From positions 1-60,588 of the forward strand of contig NZ_VENP01000016.1 of the NCBI RefSeq assembly GCF_006351005.1: a stretch of DNA of 60,588 bases, written 5' to 3'. The notes under the pieces were generated by a model. It searched no databases. It was given only the letters and a program-made list of their open reading frames with translations, and was not told where the DNA came from. This DNA is from Miniimonas arenae (GTDB taxonomy: Bacteria; Actinomycetota; Actinomycetes; Actinomycetales; Beutenbergiaceae). A program made the position numbers and the translations under genes. Positions 52,372-60,588 of this stretch are shown here, one piece after another; the stretch's first letter is position 1, and each line of letters starts with the position of its first letter.

Positions 52372-52402
52372 GGGAGGGGTCCGGTTCCGACCGGCCCCTC
52401 CC
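52372..52402. terminator. Bidirectional terminator hairpin
   Basis: GGGAGGGG-T-CCGGT then TCCG loop then ACCGG-C-CCCTCCC, a nearly perfect 13-bp stem between the convergent HEAT-like and aldo/keto reductase genes. Confidence 0.8.
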
Positions 52403-52467
52403 ACTTCGCGAGGGCGTTACGACCCGTCCGCGAGGGCGTTGCGACGCGCGCGGCCCGCCCGCCCGCC

Positions 52468-53937
<1,470 letters not shown>

Positions 53938-54201
53938 GCGGGTACCCGACGCCGCAGTCGCCGGTCCCGTCATCGACCCGGCGCCGCAGGCGGAGCGCCC
54001 AGCCGGCCCCAAGGCGGTCGACGCGCTGCTTCGTGCCCGGCCCGGGGACGCTCGGCGTAGCCTCAAGCCAGTCGGCCGACGCCCGAGGGCCGCCCCGATC
54101 ACCGCGACGGCGCGACGGCGCGACCACGCCCGACCCGCCGCCCCGACCCACCTCGCCCACCGACCACGCCAGCACCGCCCCCGGACCGCACAAGGAGCCC
54201 C

Positions 54202-54723
54202 ATGAACAGCACCGACGTCCTCGCCGACGCGTTCGGCCGGATCCCCGACCTGCTCGCCCGCGCGCTTGACGGGCTCGACGGCGAGGACGGTCACGCCGTC
54301 CTGACCCGACGCGTCGACCCGGCAGCCAACACGCTCGCGTGGCTCGCCTGGCACACCGGCCGTGAGCAGGACGCGCAGCTCGCCGCGCTCGCCGGCACGC
54401 CCGAGGTGTGGGTGAGCGACGGCTGGGCCGCTCGCGCCGCGCTCCCCTTCCCCGACTCCGAGATGGGCTACGGCCACACCGCCGAGCAGGTCGCGCTCGT
54501 CGACGTGCCCGTCGACCTCCTGCTCGGCTACGCCGACGCCGTGCACCGCGCCGCGCGCACCTATCTCGACCTGCTCACCGACGAGGACCTCGACGTCGTG
54601 GTCGACGACTCCTGGGACCCGCCCGTGACGCTCGGGGTGCGCCTCGTGAGCGTCGTCGGCGACGCGCTCGAGCACGCCGGTCAGGCGGCGTTCCTGCGCG
54701 GCGTCCTCGACCGCACCGCCTGA
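54202..54723 (+). CDS. DinB-family (DUF664) protein, probable mycothiol-dependent enzyme
   Basis: 173-aa DinB-fold protein. Metal-type histidines lie in TLAWLAWHTGREQDAQLAALAG at about residue 52 and VVGDALEHAGQAAFLRGVL at about 158. The pattern fits the actinobacterial DUF664 group linked to mycothiol. The substrate is unknown. ATG 54202 follows AAGGAGCCCC. A ThpR gene follows 21 bp later. Confidence 0.88.
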   Translation: MNSTDVLADAFGRIPDLLARALDGLDGEDGHAVLTRRVDPAANTLAWLAWHTGREQDAQLAALAGTPEVWVSDGWAARAALPFPDSEMGYGHTAEQVALVDVPVDLLLGYADAVHRAARTYLDLLTDEDLDVVVDDSWDPPVTLGVRLVSVVGDALEHAGQAAFLRGVLDRTA

Positions 54724-54744
54724 TCTGGCACCTCACCAGCCACC

Positions 54745-55320
54745 ATGCGCCTGTTCGTCGCCCTCCGCGTCCCCGACGCCGCGCGCAAGCACCTCGAGGA
54801 GTTCCTCGAGCCGCGACTCGACGCGTTCCCCGTGCGGTGGACGCCACCCGAGCACTGGCACCTCACGCTCGCCTTCGTCGCCGACGCACCCGAGCGCACG
54901 CTCGACGCGCTGAGCGAGAACCTGCGCTCCGCCGTCGGGCGTCACCGCGCGCTGCCGACCCGCCTCGCCGGCGCGGGCGCGTTCCCCGACCCGTTCGCCG
55001 CCCGCGTCCTGTGGCTGGCACCCGAGCTGGACGACGGCGAGCGCCACGAGCTCCTTCGACTCGCCACCGCGTGCCGCACGGCGGCAGCGACGGCGGGGAT
55101 CGCCGTCGACGGCGCCCGGTTCGTGCCTCACCTCACGCTCGCACGCACGCCGCGGCCGACGCCCGCGCACCGCTGGCTCCAGGTGATGGAGACCTACTCC
55201 GGCCCGGCGTGGACGGCGACCGAGGTCGAGCTGGTCGCCTCGCACCTGGGCGAGGCGCGGCGCAACGCCCGTCGACACGAGGTGCTGGAGCGCTTCCCGC
55301 TCGGGCCGTCGGCCGGCTGA
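54745..55320 (+). CDS. thpR: RNA 2',3'-cyclic phosphodiesterase
   Basis: 191-aa 2H phosphoesterase. Two HxTx motifs are present, HLTL at about residues 34-37 and HLTL at about 131-134. The N-terminal MRLFVALRVPDAA is typical of ThpR/LigT. It opens 2',3'-cyclic phosphates or ligates RNA ends in vitro. Probably cotranscribed with the DinB gene. Confidence 0.95.
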   Translation: MRLFVALRVPDAARKHLEEFLEPRLDAFPVRWTPPEHWHLTLAFVADAPERTLDALSENLRSAVGRHRALPTRLAGAGAFPDPFAARVLWLAPELDDGERHELLRLATACRTAAATAGIAVDGARFVPHLTLARTPRPTPAHRWLQVMETYSGPAWTATEVELVASHLGEARRNARRHEVLERFPLGPSAG

Positions 55321-55491
55321 GCCGGCACGACTCGTCCCAGCCGCCGCTACCCCCGAGCCAGCCCGACCCCACCGGGCGTCGAGCCACTCCCGACCCCCGC
55401 TGACCCCACCCGCGCCTGGGTCGGCCGCCGGCTGCTCGACCCGCTTCTTGACCCGCGTGCGGTTTCGCCTTGTGAGAAGTGCCGCACACCC

Positions 55492-55520
55492 TTGGAACAA
55501 GACACCCGGCCCTCTACGTT
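55492..55520 (+). promoter_or_regulatory. Sigma-70-type promoter
   Basis: -35 TTGGAA (55492-55497), 17-bp spacer, -10 TACGTT (55515-55520), 25 bp upstream of the next start. One of few promoters here with both boxes. Confidence 0.65.
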
Positions 55521-55545
55521 ATGACGGGCGAAGGGAAGGTGAGGC

Positions 55546-55956
55546 ATGCCTCAGAGGCGGCGTGGCAAGGTCGAGTTCGAGAACGAGCGCGGCGAGCTGG
55601 TCAGGTACCTGGAGCACGAGAACGGTGGCGGGTTCGTCTCGCCGCAGGCGCACGTGCCCGCGGACGCCGTGGTCGCTCGCGGTGCGTTCGTCGAGGCGGG
55701 CGCCGTGATGGCGCCCGGATCGCGGCTCGGGGTCGGCAGCTGGCTCGACTCCGGCGCGGTGCTCGGCGTCGGCGCGGAGGTCCGCGGCTCGGTGCACGTC
55801 GGACCCGGCGTGCGAGTCGGCGACGGCGCGCGGATCGGCAGCCGGGTGAAGATCGGCGCGAACGCGGTGATCGCCGCGGGCGTCCGGATCCCCGACGACG
55901 AGCGCATCGACGACGGGGCCCGCGTGGATCAGGAGTCCTTCACCACCGCTGCGTGA
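55546..55956 (+). CDS. Left-handed beta-helix (hexapeptide-repeat) protein
   Basis: 136-aa protein with hexapeptide-type repeats from about residue 30 onward (VSPQAHVPADAVVARGAFVEAGAVM, then VLGVGAEVRGSVHVGPGVRVGDGARIG), as in acyl- or carbonic anhydrase-like beta-helices. It lacks the extra domains needed to name an acyltransferase. The first 25 residues are charged. ATG 55546 follows AAGGTGAGGC. Confidence 0.78.
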   Translation: MPQRRRGKVEFENERGELVRYLEHENGGGFVSPQAHVPADAVVARGAFVEAGAVMAPGSRLGVGSWLDSGAVLGVGAEVRGSVHVGPGVRVGDGARIGSRVKIGANAVIAAGVRIPDDERIDDGARVDQESFTTAA

Positions 55957-55992
55957 TCCGCCGCGACCTCACGACAGCCGAGCGATGCTCGC

Positions 55993-56475
55993 TCAGTCGA
56001 CGGCACCCAGCAGGGTCGCGCGCTCCTCGTCCGTGAGGTTCGTGGTCACGAGGTGCCCCCCGAGCCCGTGCACCCGCTCGACCAGCCGGTCCAGGTCCGC
56101 GCCGTCCGTCACCGCGAAGAGCGCCGACGACCCGGGCGTGATCGACTCCCGGATGCGTTCGAGGTCCTCCTTGCGGATCCCGACGCCGTTGAGCGCCCCG
56201 GCGCTGCCGCCGATCGCCGCACCGGCGGCCGCGCCCAGCAGCGGGGCGAAGAAGAGCAGGTCGAACAGGAAGCCCCAGGCGGCGCCCCAGCCGGCGCCGC
56301 GCCCGGCGTCCTGACGGCGGTGGTGGGTCTCGGGGCGCTCGTCGCCCTGGGCCCACGAGACGGTGGTGCTGTCGTGGATGGTCACGAGGCCCTCGCCGGC
56401 GGCGGAGCGCAGGATGTCCTCGGCCTCCTGGGCGCGGGCGGGGTCGTCGTACTTCCAGACGGTGAACGTGGTCAC
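55993..56475 (-). CDS. DUF1269-like membrane-associated stress protein
   Basis: 160-aa protein similar to DUF1269 proteins. A soluble N-terminal part starts TTFTVWKYDDPARAQEAEDIL. A Gly/Ala-rich hydrophobic hairpin lies at about residues 67-95 (WGFLFDLLFFAPLLGAAAGAAIGG). The C-terminal part is soluble (SALFAVTDGADLDRLVERV). Function is not known for the family. GTG 56475 follows GGAGGAG. Confidence 0.82.
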   Translation of the reverse strand: MTTFTVWKYDDPARAQEAEDILRSAAGEGLVTIHDSTTVSWAQGDERPETHHRRQDAGRGAGWGAAWGFLFDLLFFAPLLGAAAGAAIGGSAGALNGVGIRKEDLERIRESITPGSSALFAVTDGADLDRLVERVHGLGGHLVTTNLTDEERATLLGAVD

Positions 56476-56553
56476 GGGCTCTACTCCTCCGACGGTGCAG
56501 GGGTGCGGGACGCCGCATGGTCCCGCCCGCCACCCACGCCCACGGCGGTGAAC

Positions 56554-56607
56554 GTGCGAGGGCCCGACGGCGAGCGTCCGTCGGTCGGTACGCTCGCCGT
56601 CCCGCAC
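56554..56607. terminator. Terminator hairpin after the DUF4125 gene
   Basis: GACGGCGAGCGT (56566-56577) and ACGCTCGCCGTC (56590-56601) are perfect 12-bp arms, with outer GTGCG/CGCAC. It lies about 90 bp beyond the DUF4125 stop and before the next minus-strand gene. Confidence 0.7.
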
Positions 56608-56696
56608 GTGACCCCACGGGCAGGCCAGCGCCGGTCGGTCTTCGCCGGACCGGCTCACTCGCCTGGCCCGGCGGCATCGCTGGCCGGGCGGCCCGG

Positions 56697-57350
56697 TCAG
56701 GCGGGCTGCGCCGCCTCGGCGTCGGCGAGGCCGTCGAACCCCGCCAGCCGCACGGTCCACTCGACCGTGCGCTCGGTGAGGTTGCCGCCCGAGGCGCGCT
56801 CGCCGTCGACCATCGCGCGGTAGAGCGCGAAGGTGCGCGCGGAGTAGGTGCCGAGCTCGCCGCGCAGGTAGGTCTCGAACGAGGTGTCGGTGCGGGTGTC
56901 CTGCGAGGTGCGCAGCAGGCGCATCCCGGCGCCGAGGAGCGGATACCTCTCGCGGAACTCCGCGGCCCAGCGCACCTGCACCGCGATGACGGCTTCCTGC
57001 GTGGCGCGGCGGGCCTCGCTGAGCACGGGCAGGTGCGGCGCGAGGTCGCGGGCGTAGCGCGCGGGCGAGGTGGACGCCATCATCCGGGCGTACTTCTCGG
57101 TCACGAGGTTGCGGCCGACGGCGTCGGCGTCGTCGAGGTCGTCCGCGTAGCTGCGCTGCAGCGCCTCGGGCCACGTGAGCACCTGCGCCAGGCGCATCTC
57201 GCGGAACGTGCGCCAGTCGTCCTGGCACGAGGCGCGCCCGCCCTCGTTCTGGGTGCGCTGGAACTGGGCCCACTCGTGCGCGACGACGGCGTGCGCGAGC
57301 GGGCTGTCCACCCCGTTCACGCTGCCGCTCACGCCACTCACGCCACTCAC
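56697..57350 (-). CDS. DUF4125-family protein
   Basis: 217-aa protein. The segment HEWAQFQRTQNEGGRASCQDDW and FREMRLAQVLTW is characteristic of DUF4125, whose function is unknown. GTG 57350 overlaps the stop of the TPR-DUF4037 gene. The first codons are a 9-bp tandem repeat (GTGAGTGGC, giving VSG repeated), and GTG 57365 is also possible. DUF4125 and DUF4037 proteins occur together in other bacteria, so they probably act jointly. Confidence 0.83.
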   Translation of the reverse strand: MSGVSGVSGSVNGVDSPLAHAVVAHEWAQFQRTQNEGGRASCQDDWRTFREMRLAQVLTWPEALQRSYADDLDDADAVGRNLVTEKYARMMASTSPARYARDLAPHLPVLSEARRATQEAVIAVQVRWAAEFRERYPLLGAGMRLLRTSQDTRTDTSFETYLRGELGTYSARTFALYRAMVDGERASGGNLTERTVEWTVRLAGFDGLADAEAAQPA

Positions 57351-59518
57351 GCCAGCCTCCGACACCGCTCGTCCACGATCAGCTCCTCGACGTACGGACG
57401 TTGCCACTCCAGGAACGGCGCGTCGCTGCGCGTGAGCCCGCGCGCGAGGAGCCCGGCCACGATCTCGCCGCACATCGCCTCGATCACCGCCACCAGGCGC
57501 TCGCGCGCCGCCGTCGAGCTGGTCGAACCGGTCGAGCCGGTCGTGCCGGCCGCCCCGGGGAAGCACGCCGCCGAGGCGAGGCGCAGCACCTCCTCGAGGT
57601 GGTCCACCGTCGCCGGCAGCCGCGACCCCAGCCGCGCGCGCAGGCGCCGCAGCGCCGCGAACTGCCACTTGTAGTACGGGAGATACCCCACGGACGTCGG
57701 CTTGTGCAGGAGGAAGACGAGCGACGCCGTCGCGCGCGTCAGCTCGCCGATCGCGAGCCAGGCGGCCGCGCCGTCGCCGCGCGCGAGCATCCGCGGGACG
57801 TTGTACTGCCCGGCCTGCCCGATCATCCCGAGCCGACGCGAGACGAGGGTGAGCCGGACGTCGTTCGGCATGCGCCGGAACCGCCCGCGCACCCCGCTGA
57901 AGGCGCCGAACGGATCGGCGAAGACCGCGCCGTTGGTCGCGGCGGCGAGCGTGGCCTCCTCGAGCAGGAGCCACTCGTGCGGGCGGTCGACGGCGGGCGC
58001 GTCCGGATACCCGGTCAGCGAGGCGTAGAAGGCGCCGATCTCGAAGACGCCCACGCGACGCCCGGCGCCCTGCGCGCGGCGGGTCTGCACGTCCGCGCGG
58101 GCCGGGAAGCCGGCGAACGCGCCGGGCAGGGCCTCGTAGTCCGCCTGCAGCGCGGCGCCGATCCGCGCGTGGTCCTCCGCGGTGAGCCAGAGGCAGAACC
58201 CCGGGCCGAAGTCGTGGTCGCGCGAGGCCTCGTCGTCAAACCCGTAGCACTCCGACCCGTGCCCCACGAGCCCGACCGCGATCCGGCCCCGCTCCTCGGG
58301 GTACCCGGCCAGCAGCTCCCGGCCGTACGCCTCCCAGTACGCGCGGGCGAGGTCGAGGCCTCGGGTCACCGACGACACACCACCCGGCGACGGCGAGCTC
58401 GCCCCCGCGGGCCGGCCCGCCCCGGGCGTGGGTCGGGTAGGCGGCGAGCTCGTCGACGAGCCCGTCCCTTCACCGGCAGCCGACCCAGCGGGTCGGCCCA
58501 CCTCGCTCCCGGCCCCGGTCGGGACGTTGCCGACCGCCACATCCGCGGCGGCGCGCACCTTGGCACCGAGGTGGGTCGCGGCTCTGCTGGTGCGCCCTGT
58601 CCGGCGATCGCCGACGCCGGCGTCTGACCCGGCCTGCGTACCGCCTTCGTCCTGGGCGCCGGCGCGGGCGAGCAACGCCTCCGCCTCGGCAAGGTTTCCG
58701 GCCGTCACGACCGCGGCGTCCGACTGTGCCCCGAAGCACGCCCGCACGGTCGCGAGGGCTGTGCGATACCCGTCGACGGCCTCGGCGTAGCGCCCGGCGC
58801 GCACGTCGAGACCCGCGGCGGCCGCGAGGGCGGCGGCGTAGTGCGGGTCGTCGGTGCGCCCGAGGCGCTCGTAGGTCGCGACGGCGAGCCGGGCGTGCCG
58901 GACGGCCTCCTCGGCGTCGGCGGGGTCACCCGTCGCGGCGAGGGCCAGCGCAAGGTTCCCGTGCGTGGCGGCGAGCTCGCCGTCGGGCTCGGCGTCGGGC
59001 GCGGTTCCGTTCCCGGCCGCAAGCAGCGCGAGCGCGGCGCGCAGCTCGCGCACCGCCCCCGCGCGGTCGCCGGCGTCCCCGAGGGCCATCGAGAGGTTGT
59101 TGTGCAGCGCGGCGATGCGCCGGTCGCCGGGCGGATACGCGGCGCTCGCTGCTGCGAGTGCCTCACGGTAGGTCGCGAGCGCGGCCTCGGTGCGCCCTGC
59201 CGCGCGCTGCGCCGTCGCGACGTTGACGAGCGTCGTCGCGCGGGCCTCGGCGCCCGCCGGTCCGAGCCGGTCGGCCAGCTCGTCCGCGAGCAGGCGAGCC
59301 TCGTCCGCGACGGCGAGCGAGGCCTCGTGCGCGCTCGTCACCCGAAGCAGGCCGAGGAGCTCGTTGAGCACCGTGAGCCGCGCGGGATCGTCGCCGAGTC
59401 GCATCGCCTGGGCGAGCGCGTCCCGCAGGTGCGCCTCGGCGCGCTCGGGACCCGCCTGGGCTGCGAGCAGCGAGTCCAGGTCGCGCAGCACGCGGGCGAC
59501 GTCGAGCGTCCCGGTCAT
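57347..59518 (-). CDS. TPR protein with DUF4037 nucleotidyltransferase-like domain
   Basis: 723-aa protein. Residues about 1-300 are tetratricopeptide repeats (ALATYREALAAASAAYPPGDRR, ALHNNLSMALGDAGDRAGAV). A low-complexity linker rich in Gly, Ser, Thr and Pro is at about 300-385. The DUF4037 domain follows. Its HGSECYGFDDEASRDHDFGP has the GS...DxD pattern of nucleotidyltransferase folds, at about 420-440. The C-terminus includes YLPYYKWQFAALRRL. It may transfer a nucleotide to a partner or small molecule; this is untested. ATG 59518 follows GGGGAGGGG. Confidence 0.83.
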   Translation of the reverse strand: MTGTLDVARVLRDLDSLLAAQAGPERAEAHLRDALAQAMRLGDDPARLTVLNELLGLLRVTSAHEASLAVADEARLLADELADRLGPAGAEARATTLVNVATAQRAAGRTEAALATYREALAAASAAYPPGDRRIAALHNNLSMALGDAGDRAGAVRELRAALALLAAGNGTAPDAEPDGELAATHGNLALALAATGDPADAEEAVRHARLAVATYERLGRTDDPHYAAALAAAAGLDVRAGRYAEAVDGYRTALATVRACFGAQSDAAVVTAGNLAEAEALLARAGAQDEGGTQAGSDAGVGDRRTGRTSRAATHLGAKVRAAADVAVGNVPTGAGSEVGRPAGSAAGEGTGSSTSSPPTRPTPGAGRPAGASSPSPGGVSSVTRGLDLARAYWEAYGRELLAGYPEERGRIAVGLVGHGSECYGFDDEASRDHDFGPGFCLWLTAEDHARIGAALQADYEALPGAFAGFPARADVQTRRAQGAGRRVGVFEIGAFYASLTGYPDAPAVDRPHEWLLLEEATLAAATNGAVFADPFGAFSGVRGRFRRMPNDVRLTLVSRRLGMIGQAGQYNVPRMLARGDGAAAWLAIGELTRATASLVFLLHKPTSVGYLPYYKWQFAALRRLRARLGSRLPATVDHLEEVLRLASAACFPGAAGTTGSTGSTSSTAARERLVAVIEAMCGEIVAGLLARGLTRSDAPFLEWQRPYVEELIVDERCRRLA

Positions 59519-59581
59519 GTCGTCCCCTCCCCACACGTCGCAGGTGCGGCGCGCGCCGTCCGGTCGCGCACGTCATGCCGG

Positions 59582-59660
59582 GTCGTGCTTGCCGTGCCGA
59601 TCACGCCGTCCACACCCGTCGTGCTGGCGGTGCCGATCACGCCGTCGTGCTTGCCGTGCC
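59582..59660. repeat. 17-bp imperfect repeat GTCGTGCTTGCCGTGCC x3
   Basis: Copies at 59582, 59618 (two changes) and 59644, with CGATCACGCCGTC after the first two. Lies in the 282-bp gap upstream of the TPR-DUF4037 gene. No gene is seen there. Confidence 0.75.
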
Positions 59661-59788
59661 CGTCGTCCCGAGCGCGCCGGCCGTGCCCGATCGCGGACAG
59701 TCCGCGACATCTCGACCCTGCCGCACCGCGACCGCCACGGCGCGGGACCTAGGTACCGCGAGGGCGTGACGAGGCGCACGCTCGGAGG

Positions 59789-59794
59789 CAGGAT
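59789..59794 (+). promoter_or_regulatory. Leaderless -10 box (CAGGAT)
   Basis: CAGGAT, six bases, then ATG 59801. Weaker first base than TAnnnT. Confidence 0.35.
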
Positions 59795-59800
59795 CGTGGC

Positions 59801-60154
59801 ATGGCGAGCTACGAGGTGAACGACGCGGCCGTGACTCACTGCCGGAAGCTGATCGCGGCCCATCGGTACGTGGTCGACAGCGACTGGGGCGACGCCCAGC
59901 CCGACGCCGAGCGAGAGAACACCTACCTCGAACGTCACTCCTGGGTGGAGTACGGCGCGTGGCACCTCGGCCTCACCGAGGGTGCGAGCGACGAGACCAA
60001 GGCGCGGTACGCCTTCGTCCTCGGCGACTTCAGCCGCATCCACCGCTCGGCGCTCATCGCGTGCGTCTACCGAGCCGCCGAGTGGCAACACAAGGCGGTC
60101 GAGCTCGCCGCGCACGACCTTCTGCAGGAGCTGGACGCCGCGATCGAGGGCTGA
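59801..60154 (+). CDS. Conserved small protein of unknown function
   Basis: 117-aa soluble, mostly helical protein with many acidic and aromatic residues. YVVDSDWGD, YLERHSWVEYGAWHLGLTEGA and KARYAFVLGDFSRIHRSALIAC stand out. It reads as a complete domain. I recall similar short proteins annotated as hypothetical in actinobacteria but name no family. Its stop codon starts the 42-bp repeat that follows. Confidence 0.75.
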   Translation: MASYEVNDAAVTHCRKLIAAHRYVVDSDWGDAQPDAERENTYLERHSWVEYGAWHLGLTEGASDETKARYAFVLGDFSRIHRSALIACVYRAAEWQHKAVELAAHDLLQELDAAIEG

Positions 60155-60269
60155 CCTCGGTCGCAGTGGCCGGCGCTCCGGCATCGGTCCCGCTGACCTC
60201 GGTCGCAGTGGCCGCCACCTCGGCATCGGCCGCGCTGACCTCGGTCGCCGTAGCCGCCACCCCGCTGAC
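60150..60269. repeat. 42-bp tandem repeat starting at a stop codon
   Basis: GCTGACCTCGGTCGC starts at 60150, 60192 and 60234, 42 bp apart, with a partial GCTGAC at 60264. The first copy contains the stop codon of the preceding gene. Positions 60270-60535 contain no gene I can support. Confidence 0.88.
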
Positions 60270-60535
60270 GACCGCGCATCTCTTTGGCCCGCACCAGCGC
60301 CCTCGTCGCGTCGTGGCTGGCGCCCACCCGTCCCGTTCCCGGAGCGCGCACATCATCGTCACGCGCGCACGTGCCTTCAGCCGCGCTCTCACCACAGAGC
60401 AACAGGGCCGTTAGGAGTGGGTTCTTCGGGACGACCTCCGTCTCGTTCGCCGCTAGGAATGGCTCCGCCACGAGCCGCTCTACCGCCGGGCAGACCTGCA
60501 CCCGGGTCTGCTGCACGGTGAGGTGACAGGGTGGG

Positions 60536-60588
60536 TCAGGCGGCGAGTGCTGCCTGGGTGGTGATGATGGTCTCGTACTCGATCGGGG
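60536..60588 (-). mobile_element. 3' end of an IS3-type transposase gene (partial)
   Basis: The last codons read PIEYETIITTQAALAA then stop. This closely matches the C-terminus of IS3-family transposase OrfB (rve integrase core), which often ends SP(I/V)E(F/Y)E... The element runs out of the window, so its full length, its inverted repeats and its integrity cannot be seen. The terminal repeat should be within 60439-60535. Confidence 0.75.

Overview
The window is very GC-rich DNA (third codon positions almost all G or C) from an actinobacterium, most likely a Micrococcales genus near Cellulomonas, Cellulosimicrobium or Isoptericola. This rests on gene content: a GH1 beta-glucosidase under a CebR-like operator, DinB/DUF664 proteins, a CruF-containing C40 carotenoid cluster, and many apparently leaderless genes with a nAnnnT box six bases before ATG/GTG. 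No rRNA, tRNA, CRISPR array or phage module is visible. Genus assignment is inference.

Layout. 1-6 kb: HAD phosphatase, beta-glucosidase, a membrane protein, and a YtrA-type GntR regulator with its two-gene ABC exporter, preceded by an inverted-repeat operator. 6-13 kb: carotenoid operon crtE-crtB-crtI-cruF-second desaturase on the minus strand, every junction overlapping or within 7 nt, with no cyclase, elongase or glycosyltransferase. 13.6-20.3 kb: a MacB-like export operon with an adaptor at each end and a Gly-rich lipoprotein inside. 20.4-25 kb: LysE exporter and LysR regulator, LacI regulator, sugar MFS porter. 25-31 kb: gluconate module (gnd, gntP, gntK, GntR) with a sirtuin and a TetR-like regulator. 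31-43 kb: housekeeping and metabolic genes (L-serine dehydratase, transglutaminase-like, aspartoacylase-like, XRE-cupin, acylphosphatase, nuclease, P-loop kinase, OsmC, ribokinase, PPOX, ProA-like). 43-50 kb: TetR-controlled KstD-like/SDR steroid-type module, a second SDR, a flavin monooxygenase and an MFS remnant. 50-52.3 kb: a two-gene unit joining six PLL-type beta-propeller repeats to a metzincin-like protease, followed by a HEAT-like protein. 52.4-60.5 kb: AKR, DinB, ThpR, small proteins, a TPR-DUF4037/DUF4125 pair, and the 3' end of an IS3-type transposase at the window edge.

The most unusual signal lies between the genes. Several intergenic regions carry short motifs repeated at whole-turn spacing (10-11, 21, 31 or 42 bp). 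At four places a direct set of motifs is followed by an inverted set at the same period: the TTGACTGGT elements near 13.3 and 46.6 kb (21 bp), the GAGCGACTC element near 53.8 kb (21 bp) and the CAGCGATCYGT element near 35.6 kb (31 bp). Motifs are conserved while linkers differ. I do not recognise this as a described repeat class. Several other tandem repeats begin at or cross stop codons.

Three genes (ribokinase, flavin monooxygenase, and the nuclease near its C-terminus) each look one nucleotide out of frame in a G/C run, and an MFS remnant is also broken. These are either real decay or base-calling errors in the source sequence.
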